The notes under the pieces were generated by a model that was given only the letters and a program-made list of their open reading frames with translations, had not been told where the DNA came from and made no database searches. A stretch of 24,488 bases of DNA, taken from positions 5,828 to 30,315 of the forward strand of contig QHTX01000082.1 of the NCBI GenBank assembly GCA_003220975.1, in the 5' to 3' direction. Of the stretch, positions 8,929-16,076 are shown piece after piece (positions within the stretch are counted from its first letter, which is position 1; every line of letters starts with the position of its first letter). Origin of the DNA: Gemmatimonadota bacterium. Its GTDB lineage: Bacteria; Gemmatimonadota; Gemmatimonadetes; Gemmatimonadales; GWC2-71-9. Both the position numbers and the translations under genes were made by a program.

Positions 8929-10463
8929 GTGGAGTCCGGCGGCACGACCGGACGCTGGCCGCGCGGAGGTGGAGCGGAGGGCGGGCGCCGTGGGCGCGGC
9001 CGCTCTTCGGGCCCGGGCTCCGCCCGCGGGGCGGCCGGCGCGAGCGTGGCCGGCGCGGCGGGGGAAGGGGGGGGGCCATCGAGCAACGGACCGCGCGGAC
9101 CGGTCACCGGGGGCGGGACGCGCGAAGCGAGCAGCACCGTGGGTCGCGCCACTGTGAGCCCGAGCGCCCGAGCGAGCGAGTCTTCCGCCGCGGCGAACGC
9201 TGGACTCGGCTCCCCGCGCAGCGCCAAGGTGTAAGGCGAGCCGGCGTACGCCGAGTCGAGCACGGCGCGGATCGAATCGCGCCGCTCCGGCCACAGGGCG
9301 GCCGCGGCGACCAGCGCTTTGGGGGCAAACAGGGCGCGGGGCCGCTCGCTCGCGAAACGCAGGAACAGGCGCGCGGCGAGGCGCGGTGCGCCCAGGGAGT
9401 CCCGCACCGCCTCGGCGAGCTGGAAGCGACCGGTCTCCGGCAGGTCGTCCCATTGGCGCACTCGCTGGACCTGGGCTGCCAGGGTACGGCCATCGCTCGC
9501 GGCGGTGCCGGCGGCGCTGCGCTGCAGCAGGCGTTCCAGCTGATCGCTCACGGCAACGAGATCCCCCGCGCTCTCGGCCTGGACGACGCGCACGCGAATC
9601 GCGCGCACGCGCGCGAGTTGTCCCTCACTCGAGTCGGGGACCAGGGCGGCGACCTGGGCGTAGCGCGCCGCGGCGTCCGCCGTCCGGCCCGCCGCGAGCA
9701 GGGCATCGCCGTCCGCGAGGAGGAGTCGCGCCCTCCCCCCCCGCGGGGGGTTACGCCGGGCGAGCATGCGGTCGAGCGTCGCGCTCGCGGTGTCGGCGCC
9801 GGCCGCGCGCCGCACGTCGTCGAGCATGGCCGCCCATGCCTCGCCCTGGAAGGAGCCCCGAGCCACCGTATCGGCGAAGGACAGGGCGCCGCTCACCCGG
9901 CCGGCCGCGAGCAGGGCGCGGACCCGCGCCGGGCCCGCGGCGGGTGCGTCGGAGCGGCGAAACCAGCCGGCGGCGCCATCCGCGTCGCCGAGCTGCGCGG
10001 CCGCCCGGCCGGCGAGCAGCGCGGCCTGCGAGCGCCGTCCTCCGTCTCGCGACTCGGTCACCCCCGCGACCGCGCGGCTCGCCCCCACCGGATCGTTGGC
10101 CTCGAGGGCGCATTGCGCCGTCGCGAGCCGCGCGCGCTCCCGCAGCGCCGCGTCCCGCACGCTGTCCACGGCCCGCGCCAGCGGCGCCGCCGCCTGGGCG
10201 CAGGCGCCGCTCCGAGCCAGCGCCTCGCCCTCGAGCACCAGCGCGGCGTCGGCCCAGCGGCTCGTCGGGTGTCGCGCCACGACCGACTCGGCCTTCACCG
10301 CGGCCTGGGCCCAGTAACTCTGCGCCTCCGCCACCCGATTCTGCCCCTCGAGCTTGCGGGCCTGGCTCGCCAGGTGCTCCGCGTTCCACATGCCGTTGTA
10401 GTACGCACACGCGGCGACGCCCCCCGCCCAGCACGCGAGCACGACGACCGCGGTGCGGGTCAC
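8925..10463 (-). CDS. TPR-like lipoprotein with proline-rich C-terminus
   Basis: 512 aa, GTG start at 10463 in a GTGA overlap with the amidase gene. The N-terminus is a lipoprotein signal (VVVLACWAGGVAAC, lipid Cys ~19), so it is probably anchored in the outer membrane or periplasm-facing membrane. Residues ~25-400 are Ala/Leu/Arg-rich helices with TPR-like spacing (for example AEAQSYWAQAAVKAESVVAR and GDADGAAGWFRRS). Residues ~450-512 are a Pro/Arg-rich tail. It may scaffold envelope complexes, but no partner can be named. The neighbouring amidase suggests an envelope role. Orthology to BamD or YbgF was considered and cannot be supported. Confidence 0.75.
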   Translation of the reverse strand: MTRTAVVVLACWAGGVAACAYYNGMWNAEHLASQARKLEGQNRVAEAQSYWAQAAVKAESVVARHPTSRWADAALVLEGEALARSGACAQAAAPLARAVDSVRDAALRERARLATAQCALEANDPVGASRAVAGVTESRDGGRRSQAALLAGRAAAQLGDADGAAGWFRRSDAPAAGPARVRALLAAGRVSGALSFADTVARGSFQGEAWAAMLDDVRRAAGADTASATLDRMLARRNPPRGGRARLLLADGDALLAAGRTADAAARYAQVAALVPDSSEGQLARVRAIRVRVVQAESAGDLVAVSDQLERLLQRSAAGTAASDGRTLAAQVQRVRQWDDLPETGRFQLAEAVRDSLGAPRLAARLFLRFASERPRALFAPKALVAAAALWPERRDSIRAVLDSAYAGSPYTLALRGEPSPAFAAAEDSLARALGLTVARPTVLLASRVPPPVTGPRGPLLDGPPPSPAAPATLAPAAPRAEPGPEERPRPRRPPSAPPPRGQRPVVPPDST

Positions 10464-11622
10464 GGCGTCCCCCGCTCCCCCGCGGGCGCCGACGCCGCGC
10501 GCTTGCGCTCGAACTCCTGGAGGTACTTCGTAATCCCTTCCGCCACGGCGGAGGCGATCTTATGCTCGCCCAGGCTCGAGGCCAGGAACGCGCCGTCGGT
10601 GGGATTGGTCGCGAAGCCCGTCTCGACGAGGATCGCCGGTCGGCGCGCGGTCGTGAGCACCATGAAGGCGGCCTGCTGCACGCCGTGGTCTCCGCCGATT
10701 CGCGCAGGTACTCGTTGAGCTGAAGATCCTTGAGGATGAAATCGATCGGACCCTTGACCCCGGCCGCCGGAGCCGACTCGAACCGGATCGCGTCGTTTTC
10801 CATGTTGGCCACGCGCTGCTGATCCTCGGTCTTCGCATCCGACAAGAAGTAGGTCTCCACCCCGCTGGTTCGGGTCGCGCGGCGGCCGGGCGGCATCGCG
10901 TTTACGTGAATGCTGACGAACAGGTCGCAGTCGGCCAGGCAGAAGCCGCCCCGGTCCGCGAGGTCGATCAGCGTGTCGGTCGAGCGGGTAAGTGACGCCG
11001 CGATGCCCCGTCGCACGAGCTCGGCGCGCAACAACCGCGCGATCGCCAGCGTGATGTCCTTCTCCACGAGCCCGTTCGGAAAGTAGCGCCCGGGGTTGCC
11101 GGGGTCGGCGCCGCCGTGGCCGGGGTCGATGACCACGGTGTGGCGGAAGCGGAGGCCGCTGATCGGGTTCGGTGTCGTGGCGGCGGTCGGTGCGACGGGC
11201 GGTGGGCTCGCGGCCACCGGCCCGGCGACCGGCAGCTCCTCCAGCCGCGCGGCGCCCGCGTCCCAGCGGTAGCGCGGTCCCAGGGCGCGCGGCACGCAGT
11301 CCGCGAGCCAGCTGAGCGGCAGGAACACGGTGTCACGCGCCGTATAGGGCTCGCCCACCAGGCCGTACACCGTCCCCCCCGCGCGCACGAAGGGCGCGCC
11401 GAGCTGGAACACGAACGCCGCGCCGCCGACCGTCACCGCCACGCGTGAGCCCTCGATGGCCACGGTCAGGCCGAGCGGCTGCGCCAGCAGCGGCACCGCG
11501 ACCGCCGCGCCGCCCCGCTCGAGCGTGATGGGCACGCTCGTCTGGCCCCGCGGGGTCGCGATCACGACCGCCCCCGGGAGCCCCGGCACCGCGAGCAGGC
11601 ACCAGAGCAGCGGCGCGATCAT
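10460..11622 (-). pseudogene. amiC: N-acetylmuramoyl-L-alanine amidase, frameshifted and internally deleted
   Basis: Cell-wall amidase (Amidase_3) that would cleave the lactam/peptide link to muramic acid. A hydrophobic N-terminus is followed by a beta-rich stalk-like domain (~25-110). The zinc domain has H169 in IDPGHGG, E187 in GLVEKDI and H239 in SIHVNA. After LNEYLRESAE (residue ~311, about base 10690) the frame fails. The rest, DHGVQQAAFMVL and PAILVETGFATNP with the catalytic Glu, continues in another frame to a stop at 10460. About 20 residues of helix expected between the two parts are also missing, so this is a deletion of 3n+1 or 3n+2 bases and not a simple one-base error. Both ends keep ATGA/GTGA overlaps with smpB and the TPR gene. 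Confidence 0.85.
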
Positions 11623-12074
11623 GCCGGCTTCCTCCGTACCCCTCGCGCGAGCTCACGCTCGGCCACGCGTCGCTTCAGATCTTCGCGCTTGTCGTGCAGC
11701 TTCTTGGCTTTGGCGAGCGCGATCACCACCTTGGCGATCCCGTCCTTGAAGTACAGCTCGAGCGGCACCAGCGTCAGTCCCTTGCGGCTCGTGCCGCCGA
11801 TCAGCTTGCGGATCTCGTGCGCGTGGAGCAGCAGCTTGCGGGAGCGGGCGGGCGGCGGATTGTTGTAGCTGCCTGGAAGGTACGCGGCGATGGTCAGGCC
11901 CTCGAGCCACACCTCACCGTTGCGCACATGCGCGTACGCTTCGCCGAGACTCGCCTTGCCGCCCCGCAGCGACTTGACCTCCGAGCCCGTAAGTACGAGC
12001 CCGGCCTCCCACGTTTCCAGGAGATGGTAGTCGTGACGCGCCCGCGGGTTGCGCGCGATTGTGACTTTGTCCAC
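11619..12074 (-). CDS. smpB: SsrA-binding protein
   Basis: 151 aa. It binds tmRNA and delivers it to stalled ribosomes. IARNPRARHDYHLLETWEAG, GLVLTGSEVKSLRGGKASL and YNNPPPARSRKLLLHAHEI are canonical, and the basic tail is intact. The start is a GTG at 12074. No Shine-Dalgarno is visible. The promoter -10 ends only 11 nt upstream, so the mRNA leader would be about 5 nt and translation may be nearly leaderless. First gene of a six-gene overlapping operon with amiC, pyrD and pyrF. tmRNA itself is not in the window. Confidence 0.97.
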   Translation of the reverse strand: MDKVTIARNPRARHDYHLLETWEAGLVLTGSEVKSLRGGKASLGEAYAHVRNGEVWLEGLTIAAYLPGSYNNPPPARSRKLLLHAHEIRKLIGGTSRKGLTLVPLELYFKDGIAKVVIALAKAKKLHDKREDLKRRVAERELARGVRRKPA

Positions 12075-12085
12075 CGGGCAAGGCC

Positions 12086-12114
12086 AAGATAGAAACCGCG
12101 TTGGGAGCGGTCAA
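12086..12114 (-). promoter_or_regulatory. sigma-70 promoter of smpB operon
   Basis: Minus-strand TTGACC (12109-12114), a 17-nt spacer and TATCTT (12086-12091). The expected start is about 12079, just 5 nt before the smpB GTG. Its -35 lies 8 bp from the -35 of the divergent tRNA promoter, so the two are back to back. Confidence 0.7.
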
Positions 12115-12122
12115 GCCAAGAG

Positions 12123-12152
12123 TTGACTTGAAGTTATACCGCGGCCTATATT
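12123..12152 (+). promoter_or_regulatory. sigma-70 promoter of tRNA-Leu
   Basis: TTGACT (12123-12128), an 18-nt spacer and TATATT (12147-12152) on the plus strand. The expected start is ~12159, about 8 nt before the mature tRNA 5' end. It is one of the best consensus promoters in the window, as expected for a stable RNA gene. Confidence 0.85.
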
Positions 12153-12166
12153 CGCCGTTCCAACGG

Positions 12167-12251
<85 letters not shown>

Positions 12252-12345
12252 GGCGGCAGGCGGCTAGCCGGTTAGGCGGATAGAAAAGGCGGCGAATAAA
12301 TCGCCGCCTTGCGCATTCTATCCGTCTATCCGCCTATCCGCCTAG
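12252..12345. repeat. inverted tandem-repeat element, 8-bp units
   Basis: The left arm has about four degenerate 8-bp units of the AGGCGGAT type (12252-12283). The right arm is three units CTATCCG[TC] (12318-12341) in inverted orientation. Between them is a 10-bp GC hairpin. The right arm ends exactly at the stop codon of the rhodanese gene (12342-12344). It belongs to the same class as the elements at 15045, 16610, 19436 and 23073, and lies between convergent tRNA-Leu and the sulfur operon. Confidence 0.8.
12286..12310 (-). terminator. terminator hairpin between tRNA-Leu and the sulfur operon
   Basis: Perfect 10-bp stem AAGGCGGCGA / TCGCCGCCTT with a 5-nt loop at the centre of the inverted repeat element. 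On the minus strand the stem runs into TTTTCTATCC, a short U-tract suited to ending the sulfur operon. In the plus direction it lies 35 nt after tRNA-Leu and probably ends that transcript too. Confidence 0.7.
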
Positions 12346-12632
12346 TATCTCGGCATCTCCCGCTCCACGTTCACCGCCCACGCGTCGATCCCGCCGCGCA
12401 GGCTGCGCACCTTCGCGAACCCCGCGGCCTTGAGGATCTCGAGCGCCTTGAGCGAGCGGGCGCCGTGGTGGCAGTACGTGACGACGTCGGCGTGGTCGTC
12501 GAGCTTCCCCGGAAAGCGCTGCTCGAGATCGTCGAGCACCTCCCCCACCGTCCGGCCGCCGTTGGCCTCGACCAGGGCCCGACCGCCCACGTACTTCCGC
12601 AAGATCGTGGGAACCTTGACCTTCACGGTCAT
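12342..12632 (-). CDS. chimeric protein: N-terminal half of MoaD/CysO-like domain joined to C-terminal half of rhodanese
   Basis: 96 aa. Residues 1-43 (MTVKVKVPTILRKYVGG...) match the first half of a ubiquitin-like MoaD/CysO sulfur carrier. Residues ~46-96 match the second half of a rhodanese domain, including the active loop C54-HHGAR and RSLRGGIDAW. The end of the carrier with its Gly-Gly and the first half of the rhodanese fold are absent. The likely origin is an in-frame deletion that fused two adjacent genes (junction ~12495-12506). The sulfur-accepting Cys is kept, but neither fold is complete, so activity is doubtful. It lies 4 bp after cysO-moeB, where an intact rhodanese would supply sulfur to MoeB. 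Confidence 0.75.
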   Translation of the reverse strand: MTVKVKVPTILRKYVGGRALVEANGGRTVGEVLDDLEQRFPGKLDDHADVVTYCHHGARSLKALEILKAAGFAKVRSLRGGIDAWAVNVEREMPRY

Positions 12633-12636
12633 GGCG

Positions 12637-13791
12637 TCACGCCTCCACCGTGGTCTTCATGCCGTGCTCGGCCTCCGGCGGTGTCTCACCGGATCGCAAT
12701 CCGCAAAACGCGTCGTAGTCGATCAGCTCGGTGACCGTCGGGTTGCGGCCGCACACCGGGCAATCTGGGTCTTTCTCGAGCTTCAGCTCGCGGAATTGGA
12801 GCTTGAGCGCGTCGAACAGCAGCAGCCGGCCGATCAGCGGCTCGCCGGCGCCGACGATCAGCTTGATCGTCTCCATCGCCTGGATCGAGCCGATGATTCC
12901 CGGCAGCACGCCCAGCACGCCGCCCTCCGCGCACGACGGCACCAGTCCGGCCGGCGGCGGCTCGGCATAGAGGCAGCGGTAGCAGGGACCTTCCTTGGCG
13001 TAGAACACCGACGCCTGGCCTTCGAACCGGAAGATCGAGCCGTACACGTTCGGCTTGCCCAGCAGCACGCACGCGTCGTTGACCAGGTAGCGCGTCGGGA
13101 AGTTGTCGGTCCCGTCCGCCACCACGTCGAATTCCCGGATGATGTCGAGCGCGTTCTCCGACGTGAGTCGCGTTTCGAACGTCTCCACCTGCACGTTGGG
13201 GTTCAGGTCCTGGATGCGCGCCCGCGCCGACTCGAGCTTGGGCGTCCCCACCGCGGACGTGCCGTGGAGGATCTGCCGCTGCAGGTTGGTCTTGTCGACG
13301 ACGTCGAAGTCCACGAGCCCGAGCGTGCCCACGCCCGCCGCGGCGAGGTACAGCGCCGCGGGCGAGCCGAGCCCGCCCGCGCCGACGAGCAGGACGCGGG
13401 CGGCCTTGAGCTTTTTCTGCCCCTCGACGCCTACGTCGGGCAGGATCAGGTGCCGCGAATAGCGCAGGATCTCTTCGTGCGACAGCTTGGGCCGCTGGTC
13501 CGCCACCGCCCCCCCCGTCCCTCCCGCGATGCTCGGGATGATGGACACCGTGTCGCCGGGGCTCACCCGGGTCTCCTGGTGCTCGAGCCGCCGGATGTCC
13601 CGGTCATTCACGTAGACGTTTACAAAGCTGCGCAGCCGGCCGTCCGCTGCAAAGAGGTGCTGCTTCAGGGCGGTGTGCTCGCCGGCCAGGCGCTCCAGCA
13701 ACTCCCCGACGCTTGCGCCCTCGAGCTCGAGCGTGTCGCGCCCATCTACATAGGGGCGCAGCGGCGTGGGGATCAAGATTTTCACTGCCAT
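12637..13791 (-). CDS. CysO-MoeB fusion: ubiquitin-like sulfur carrier joined to E1-like adenylyl/sulfurtransferase
   Basis: 384 aa. Residues 1-91 are a complete CysO-type ubiquitin-like domain (VKILIPTPLRPYVDG, FVNVYVNDRDIR, GDTVSIIPSIAGG). Residues ~103-384 are MoeB/ThiF: LSHEEILRYSRHL, nucleotide loop VGAGGLGSP (~136-144), TDNFPTRY, and paired zinc Cys PCYRC and CPVCG. The Gly-Gly that is normally the free C-terminus of CysO (G90-G91) is followed by TGGAVADQRPK and runs straight into MoeB. A C8 run (13509-13516) lies at the joint. A GTG at 13506 could also start a separate MoeB. The ATG at 13791 overlaps mec by 10 nt; a GTG at 13785 (GTGA) is the alternative. No C-terminal rhodanese domain as in MoeZ. 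Role: form the CysO thiocarboxylate used by CysM. Confidence 0.88.
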   Translation of the reverse strand: MAVKILIPTPLRPYVDGRDTLELEGASVGELLERLAGEHTALKQHLFAADGRLRSFVNVYVNDRDIRRLEHQETRVSPGDTVSIIPSIAGGTGGAVADQRPKLSHEEILRYSRHLILPDVGVEGQKKLKAARVLLVGAGGLGSPAALYLAAAGVGTLGLVDFDVVDKTNLQRQILHGTSAVGTPKLESARARIQDLNPNVQVETFETRLTSENALDIIREFDVVADGTDNFPTRYLVNDACVLLGKPNVYGSIFRFEGQASVFYAKEGPCYRCLYAEPPPAGLVPSCAEGGVLGVLPGIIGSIQAMETIKLIVGAGEPLIGRLLLFDALKLQFRELKLEKDPDCPVCGRNPTVTELIDYDAFCGLRSGETPPEAEHGMKTTVEA

Positions 13792-14225
13792 ACGGCCTTC
13801 CGTTCCTCGATCGTGATGGCTTCTTCGTCGAACGCCCCGCGGTCGTCCGCGAGGACCCAGCTCTTCAGCTCGCCGGCGCGCCCCTGCGCCACCGCCACGA
13901 TGGCGTACGAGAGCCACGGCCAGGCGTGCTCCCGGTCGAACGCCGACGGCGCGGGCGGGTGATCAGGATGGGAGTGGTACACGCCGATTACCTCAAGGCC
14001 GTCGCGGTCGAGCCTCTCCTGCGCGCGCCGGAACGACTCCGGGTCGATCAGGTAGCGGTTGCGCGCCGAGTCGGTACGCCCGTTCGCGAGCGGCACGAGC
14101 TGCACGGCGATCTTGCGATCGCCCTCGATCGCGCCCCCGATAAGACCGCAGGCCTCGGCCGGATAGTCCGCCTCGCCGTGCCGGCCGATCGCGGCCGCAT
14201 GCCGGGGATCGAGCACGAGGGTCAT
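13782..14225 (-). CDS. mec: Mec-type JAMM/MPN+ metalloprotease (CysO-cysteine peptidase)
   Basis: 147 aa. The JAMM zinc site is complete: E24 (YPAEACGLIGG), H84-S-H86-P, S94 and D97 (spacing H-x-H-x10-D). In the known Mec pathway this enzyme releases cysteine from the CysO-Cys adduct by cutting after Gly-Gly. Here the carrier is fused to MoeB, so the same enzyme could also free the carrier (inference). The ATG at 14225 overlaps the cysM stop (ATGA), and the stop overlaps the CysO-MoeB start. The surrounding gene order, with CysM and CysO-MoeB on either side, fixes the function well. Confidence 0.92.
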   Translation of the reverse strand: MTLVLDPRHAAAIGRHGEADYPAEACGLIGGAIEGDRKIAVQLVPLANGRTDSARNRYLIDPESFRRAQERLDRDGLEVIGVYHSHPDHPPAPSAFDREHAWPWLSYAIVAVAQGRAGELKSWVLADDRGAFDEEAITIEERKAVWQ

Positions 14226-15178
14226 CGACGCTGCTCGCTCAGGTAGCGCGTCCCGGAGTCGGGAGCGATGACGACGACGACTGCATCGGACGGTCGGACC
14301 GTCGGACGGTCGGACAGTAACCGCGCCGCCGCGACGACCGCCGCACCAGCGGACCAACCGAGCAACAGCCCCGCGTCTTGCGCCAGCCGCCGTACCACGT
14401 CTTCGGCCTCCTCGGTCGTCACGAACTCCGTGCGATCGGGGACCCCGGGATCGTAGATCCGCGGCACGATGGCGGTGGCGAGGTGCTTCAGTCCCTCCAG
14501 CCCGTGGAACGGGCCGTCGGGCTGCACCGCGACCAGCTCGATCCGCGGATTCAGCTCTTTCAAGCGCCGGCCCGTGCCCATCATCGTCCCGGTGGTGCCG
14601 AGCCCGGCCACGAAGTGGGTGATCCGGCCGGCGGTCTGGCGCCAGATCTCCTCCGCCGTCGTGACGTAGTGAGCCCGCGGATTCGCGGGATGGCCGTACT
14701 GGTCCGCGTACCAGTAGCGCTCTGGTTGGCGCGCGGCGAGCTCGCGCGCCTCCCGGATCGCGCCGTCCGCGCCGTCGAGCGGATCGGTGAACACGACCTC
14801 GGCGCCGTACCGCTCGAGCAGCACCTTGCGCTCGACGCTCGCGTTCGCGGGCACGCACACCGTGACCCCGACTCCCGCCGCGGCGCCGAGCATCGCGTAC
14901 GCGATGGCGGTGTTGCCGCTCGACGCGTCGAGCAGCCGCTTCCCGGGCAACTCGCCGCGGGCGATCCCGTCCCGCAGAATGAACAGCGCTGCACGATCCT
15001 TGACTGATCCGCCCGGGTTAAGCCACTCGGCCTTGAGATACAGCGACGGAAGGTCGGAAGGAGGGAAGGACGGAAGGGGAATCAGCGGCGTATTGCCGAC
15101 TAGCCCCCACAGCATCGGCTCCGCAAGGGCTCTGGTTTCCGTCCTTCCGTCCTTCCGTCTTTCCGTCGCCGTCTTCAT
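14222..15178 (-). CDS. cysM: cysteine synthase of the CysM type (PLP-dependent, CysO-linked)
   Basis: 318 aa fold-type II PLP enzyme. LVGNTPLIPL, NPGGSVKDR with the PLP lysine K60, LLDASSGNTAIAYA and GLGTTGTMMGTGRRLKE are clear. In the mycobacterial pathway CysM adds CysO thiocarboxylate sulfur to O-phosphoserine. Gene order with Mec and CysO makes that role likely, but the phosphoserine-specific residue cannot be verified here. The N-terminal ~20 residues (TATERRKDGRTETR) and the loop PSFPPSDLPSL before YLKAEW are encoded by an inverted 8-bp repeat, and a third repeat encodes DRPTVRPSD near the end. The ATG overlaps the sseA stop (ATGA). Repeats lie at the terminus and in surface-loop positions, so activity may survive. 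Confidence 0.92.
   Translation of the reverse strand: MKTATERRKDGRTETRALAEPMLWGLVGNTPLIPLPSFPPSDLPSLYLKAEWLNPGGSVKDRAALFILRDGIARGELPGKRLLDASSGNTAIAYAMLGAAAGVGVTVCVPANASVERKVLLERYGAEVVFTDPLDGADGAIREARELAARQPERYWYADQYGHPANPRAHYVTTAEEIWRQTAGRITHFVAGLGTTGTMMGTGRRLKELNPRIELVAVQPDGPFHGLEGLKHLATAIVPRIYDPGVPDRTEFVTTEEAEDVVRRLAQDAGLLLGWSAGAAVVAAARLLSDRPTVRPSDAVVVVIAPDSGTRYLSEQRR
14286..14317. repeat. four 8-bp tandem units inside cysM
   Basis: Exactly four 8-bp units: TCGGACGG, TCGGACCG, TCGGACGG, TCGGACAG. They are read through by cysM near its 3' end and encode SDRPTVRPSD. The centre is itself quasi-palindromic (GACGGTC-G-GACCGTC). A similar peptide, DRPTVRPSN, occurs in the neighbouring sulfurtransferase, encoded by a degenerate version at about 15624-15650. 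Confidence 0.75.
15045..15167. repeat. inverted tandem-repeat element (4 x 8 bp per arm) inside cysM
   Basis: The left arm has four units GACGGAAG, GTCGGAAG, GAGGGAAG, GACGGAAG (15045-15076). The right arm has four inverted units TTTCCGTC, CTTCCGTC, CTTCCGTC, TTTCCGTC (15136-15167). The arms are separated by 59 nt that encode the conserved LVGNTPL motif. Both arms lie within the first 45 codons of cysM and are translated. The mRNA could fold into a long stem just after the start codon. Confidence 0.85.
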
Positions 15179-16026
15179 TCCGCTCCCTTCACGATCGGCG
15201 CCCCGACCAGGTTGCCCCACTCGGTCCACGAGCCATCGTAATTGCGCACCTTCTTCACGCCCAGCAGATACTTGAGCGCGAACCAGGTGTGGCTGGACCG
15301 CTCGCCGATGCGGCAGTAGGCGATGACCTCGTCCTTCCCGTCGATCACCTTCGCGCCCTTGTAGAGCTGCAGCAGCTCCTCGTGCGGCTTGAAGGTCCCG
15401 TCCGGCGCGACGGCCTGGGCCCACGGGATGTTCTTCGCGCCGGGAATGTGGCCGGCCCGCTGCGCCGTCTCCGTCATCCCCGGCGGCGCGATGATCTCCC
15501 CCACGAACTCCGGCTTCGAGCGCACGTCCACCAGCGTGATCTTCTTCGCCTTGAGCGCCTTCTCAACATCCGGGCGCTTGGCGCGGATCGCGGCATTCAC
15601 CTTCTTCGGTACCGGGTAATTGCTGGGACGCACGGTGGGGCGGTCCGTCACCAGCGGTCGCCCGTCCGCCACCCACTTCGCGCGGCCGCCGTTCATCAGC
15701 TTCGCGCCCGCGTGTCCATACAGCTGCAGCAGCCAGAACGCGAAGGCCGCGAACCAGTTGTTGTTGTCGCCGTACAGGATCACCGTGGTCTGCGGCGTCA
15801 CGCCGGCAGCGGAGAGCAGCTTGGCGAACGCCTGCTTGTCCGGGATGTCGCGGCGCACCGGGTCGTTGAGCTGCGACTGCCAGTTCCAGCCCACCGCTCC
15901 GGCGATGTGCCCGGAGTCGTAGGCGGTCGTGTCCACGTCCACTTCGATCAGCCGAATGCCGGGATCGGAGAGGTGCCCTGCCACCCATTCGGTGGAGACG
16001 AGCACCTCGGGATGCGCATACGCCAC
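15175..16026 (-). CDS. sseA: thiosulfate sulfurtransferase (two-domain rhodanese)
   Basis: 283 aa, two rhodanese domains. The N-terminal domain (~8-125) lacks a catalytic Cys (LYGDNNNWF). The C-terminal domain (~150-283) has the active loop C238-RIGER and HIPGAKNIPW. It moves sulfane sulfur from thiosulfate to an acceptor, here plausibly MoeB/CysO. I use the GTG at 16026, with Shine-Dalgarno GGAGGA at 16031-16036, giving the family-like start VAYAHPEVLVSTEW. A TTG 30 nt upstream would include the operator palindrome. The interdomain linker contains DRPTVRPSN, the same peptide as in CysM, apparently repeat-derived. It heads the cysM-mec-cysO/moeB overlap chain. Confidence 0.92.
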   Translation of the reverse strand: MAYAHPEVLVSTEWVAGHLSDPGIRLIEVDVDTTAYDSGHIAGAVGWNWQSQLNDPVRRDIPDKQAFAKLLSAAGVTPQTTVILYGDNNNWFAAFAFWLLQLYGHAGAKLMNGGRAKWVADGRPLVTDRPTVRPSNYPVPKKVNAAIRAKRPDVEKALKAKKITLVDVRSKPEFVGEIIAPPGMTETAQRAGHIPGAKNIPWAQAVAPDGTFKPHEELLQLYKGAKVIDGKDEVIAYCRIGERSSHTWFALKYLLGVKKVRNYDGSWTEWGNLVGAPIVKGAE

Positions 16027-16038
16027 GGCTTCCTCCAA

Positions 16039-16053
16039 TCGGGTTAAACCCGA
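16039..16053. promoter_or_regulatory. palindromic operator candidate upstream of sseA
   Basis: Perfect 15-bp palindrome TCGGGTT-A-AACCCGA, 12 bp before the sseA start and just upstream of its Shine-Dalgarno. A half-site-like CGGGTTT recurs at 16063-16070. The Rrf2 gene lies immediately upstream in the same orientation, so it is a sensible binding site for that regulator. Equally it could form an RNA hairpin. The regulator link is inference. Confidence 0.4.
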
Positions 16054-16076
16054 CAACGCGACTCGGGTTTCAGTTC

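Noticed and set aside
8925..10463. Assignment of the TPR lipoprotein as BamD or YbgF
   Set aside because: It is roughly twice the BamD length, and there is no diagnostic motif or tol-pal context.
10684..10700. Programmed ribosomal frameshift in the amidase gene
   Set aside because: No slippery heptamer or stimulating structure is evident, and about 20 family residues are missing at the joint, which frameshifting would not explain.
13506..13517. Programmed slippage on the C8/G8 run that would release CysO with a clean Gly-Gly end
   Set aside because: Neither a lost nor a gained G gives a stop right after Gly-Gly; one frame stops only after ~25 unrelated residues and the other stays open.
15175..16056. 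TTG start at 16056 for the sulfurtransferase
   Set aside because: It would include the palindrome as coding sequence and has no ribosome-binding site, whereas the GTG at 16026 has GGAGGA at the right distance.
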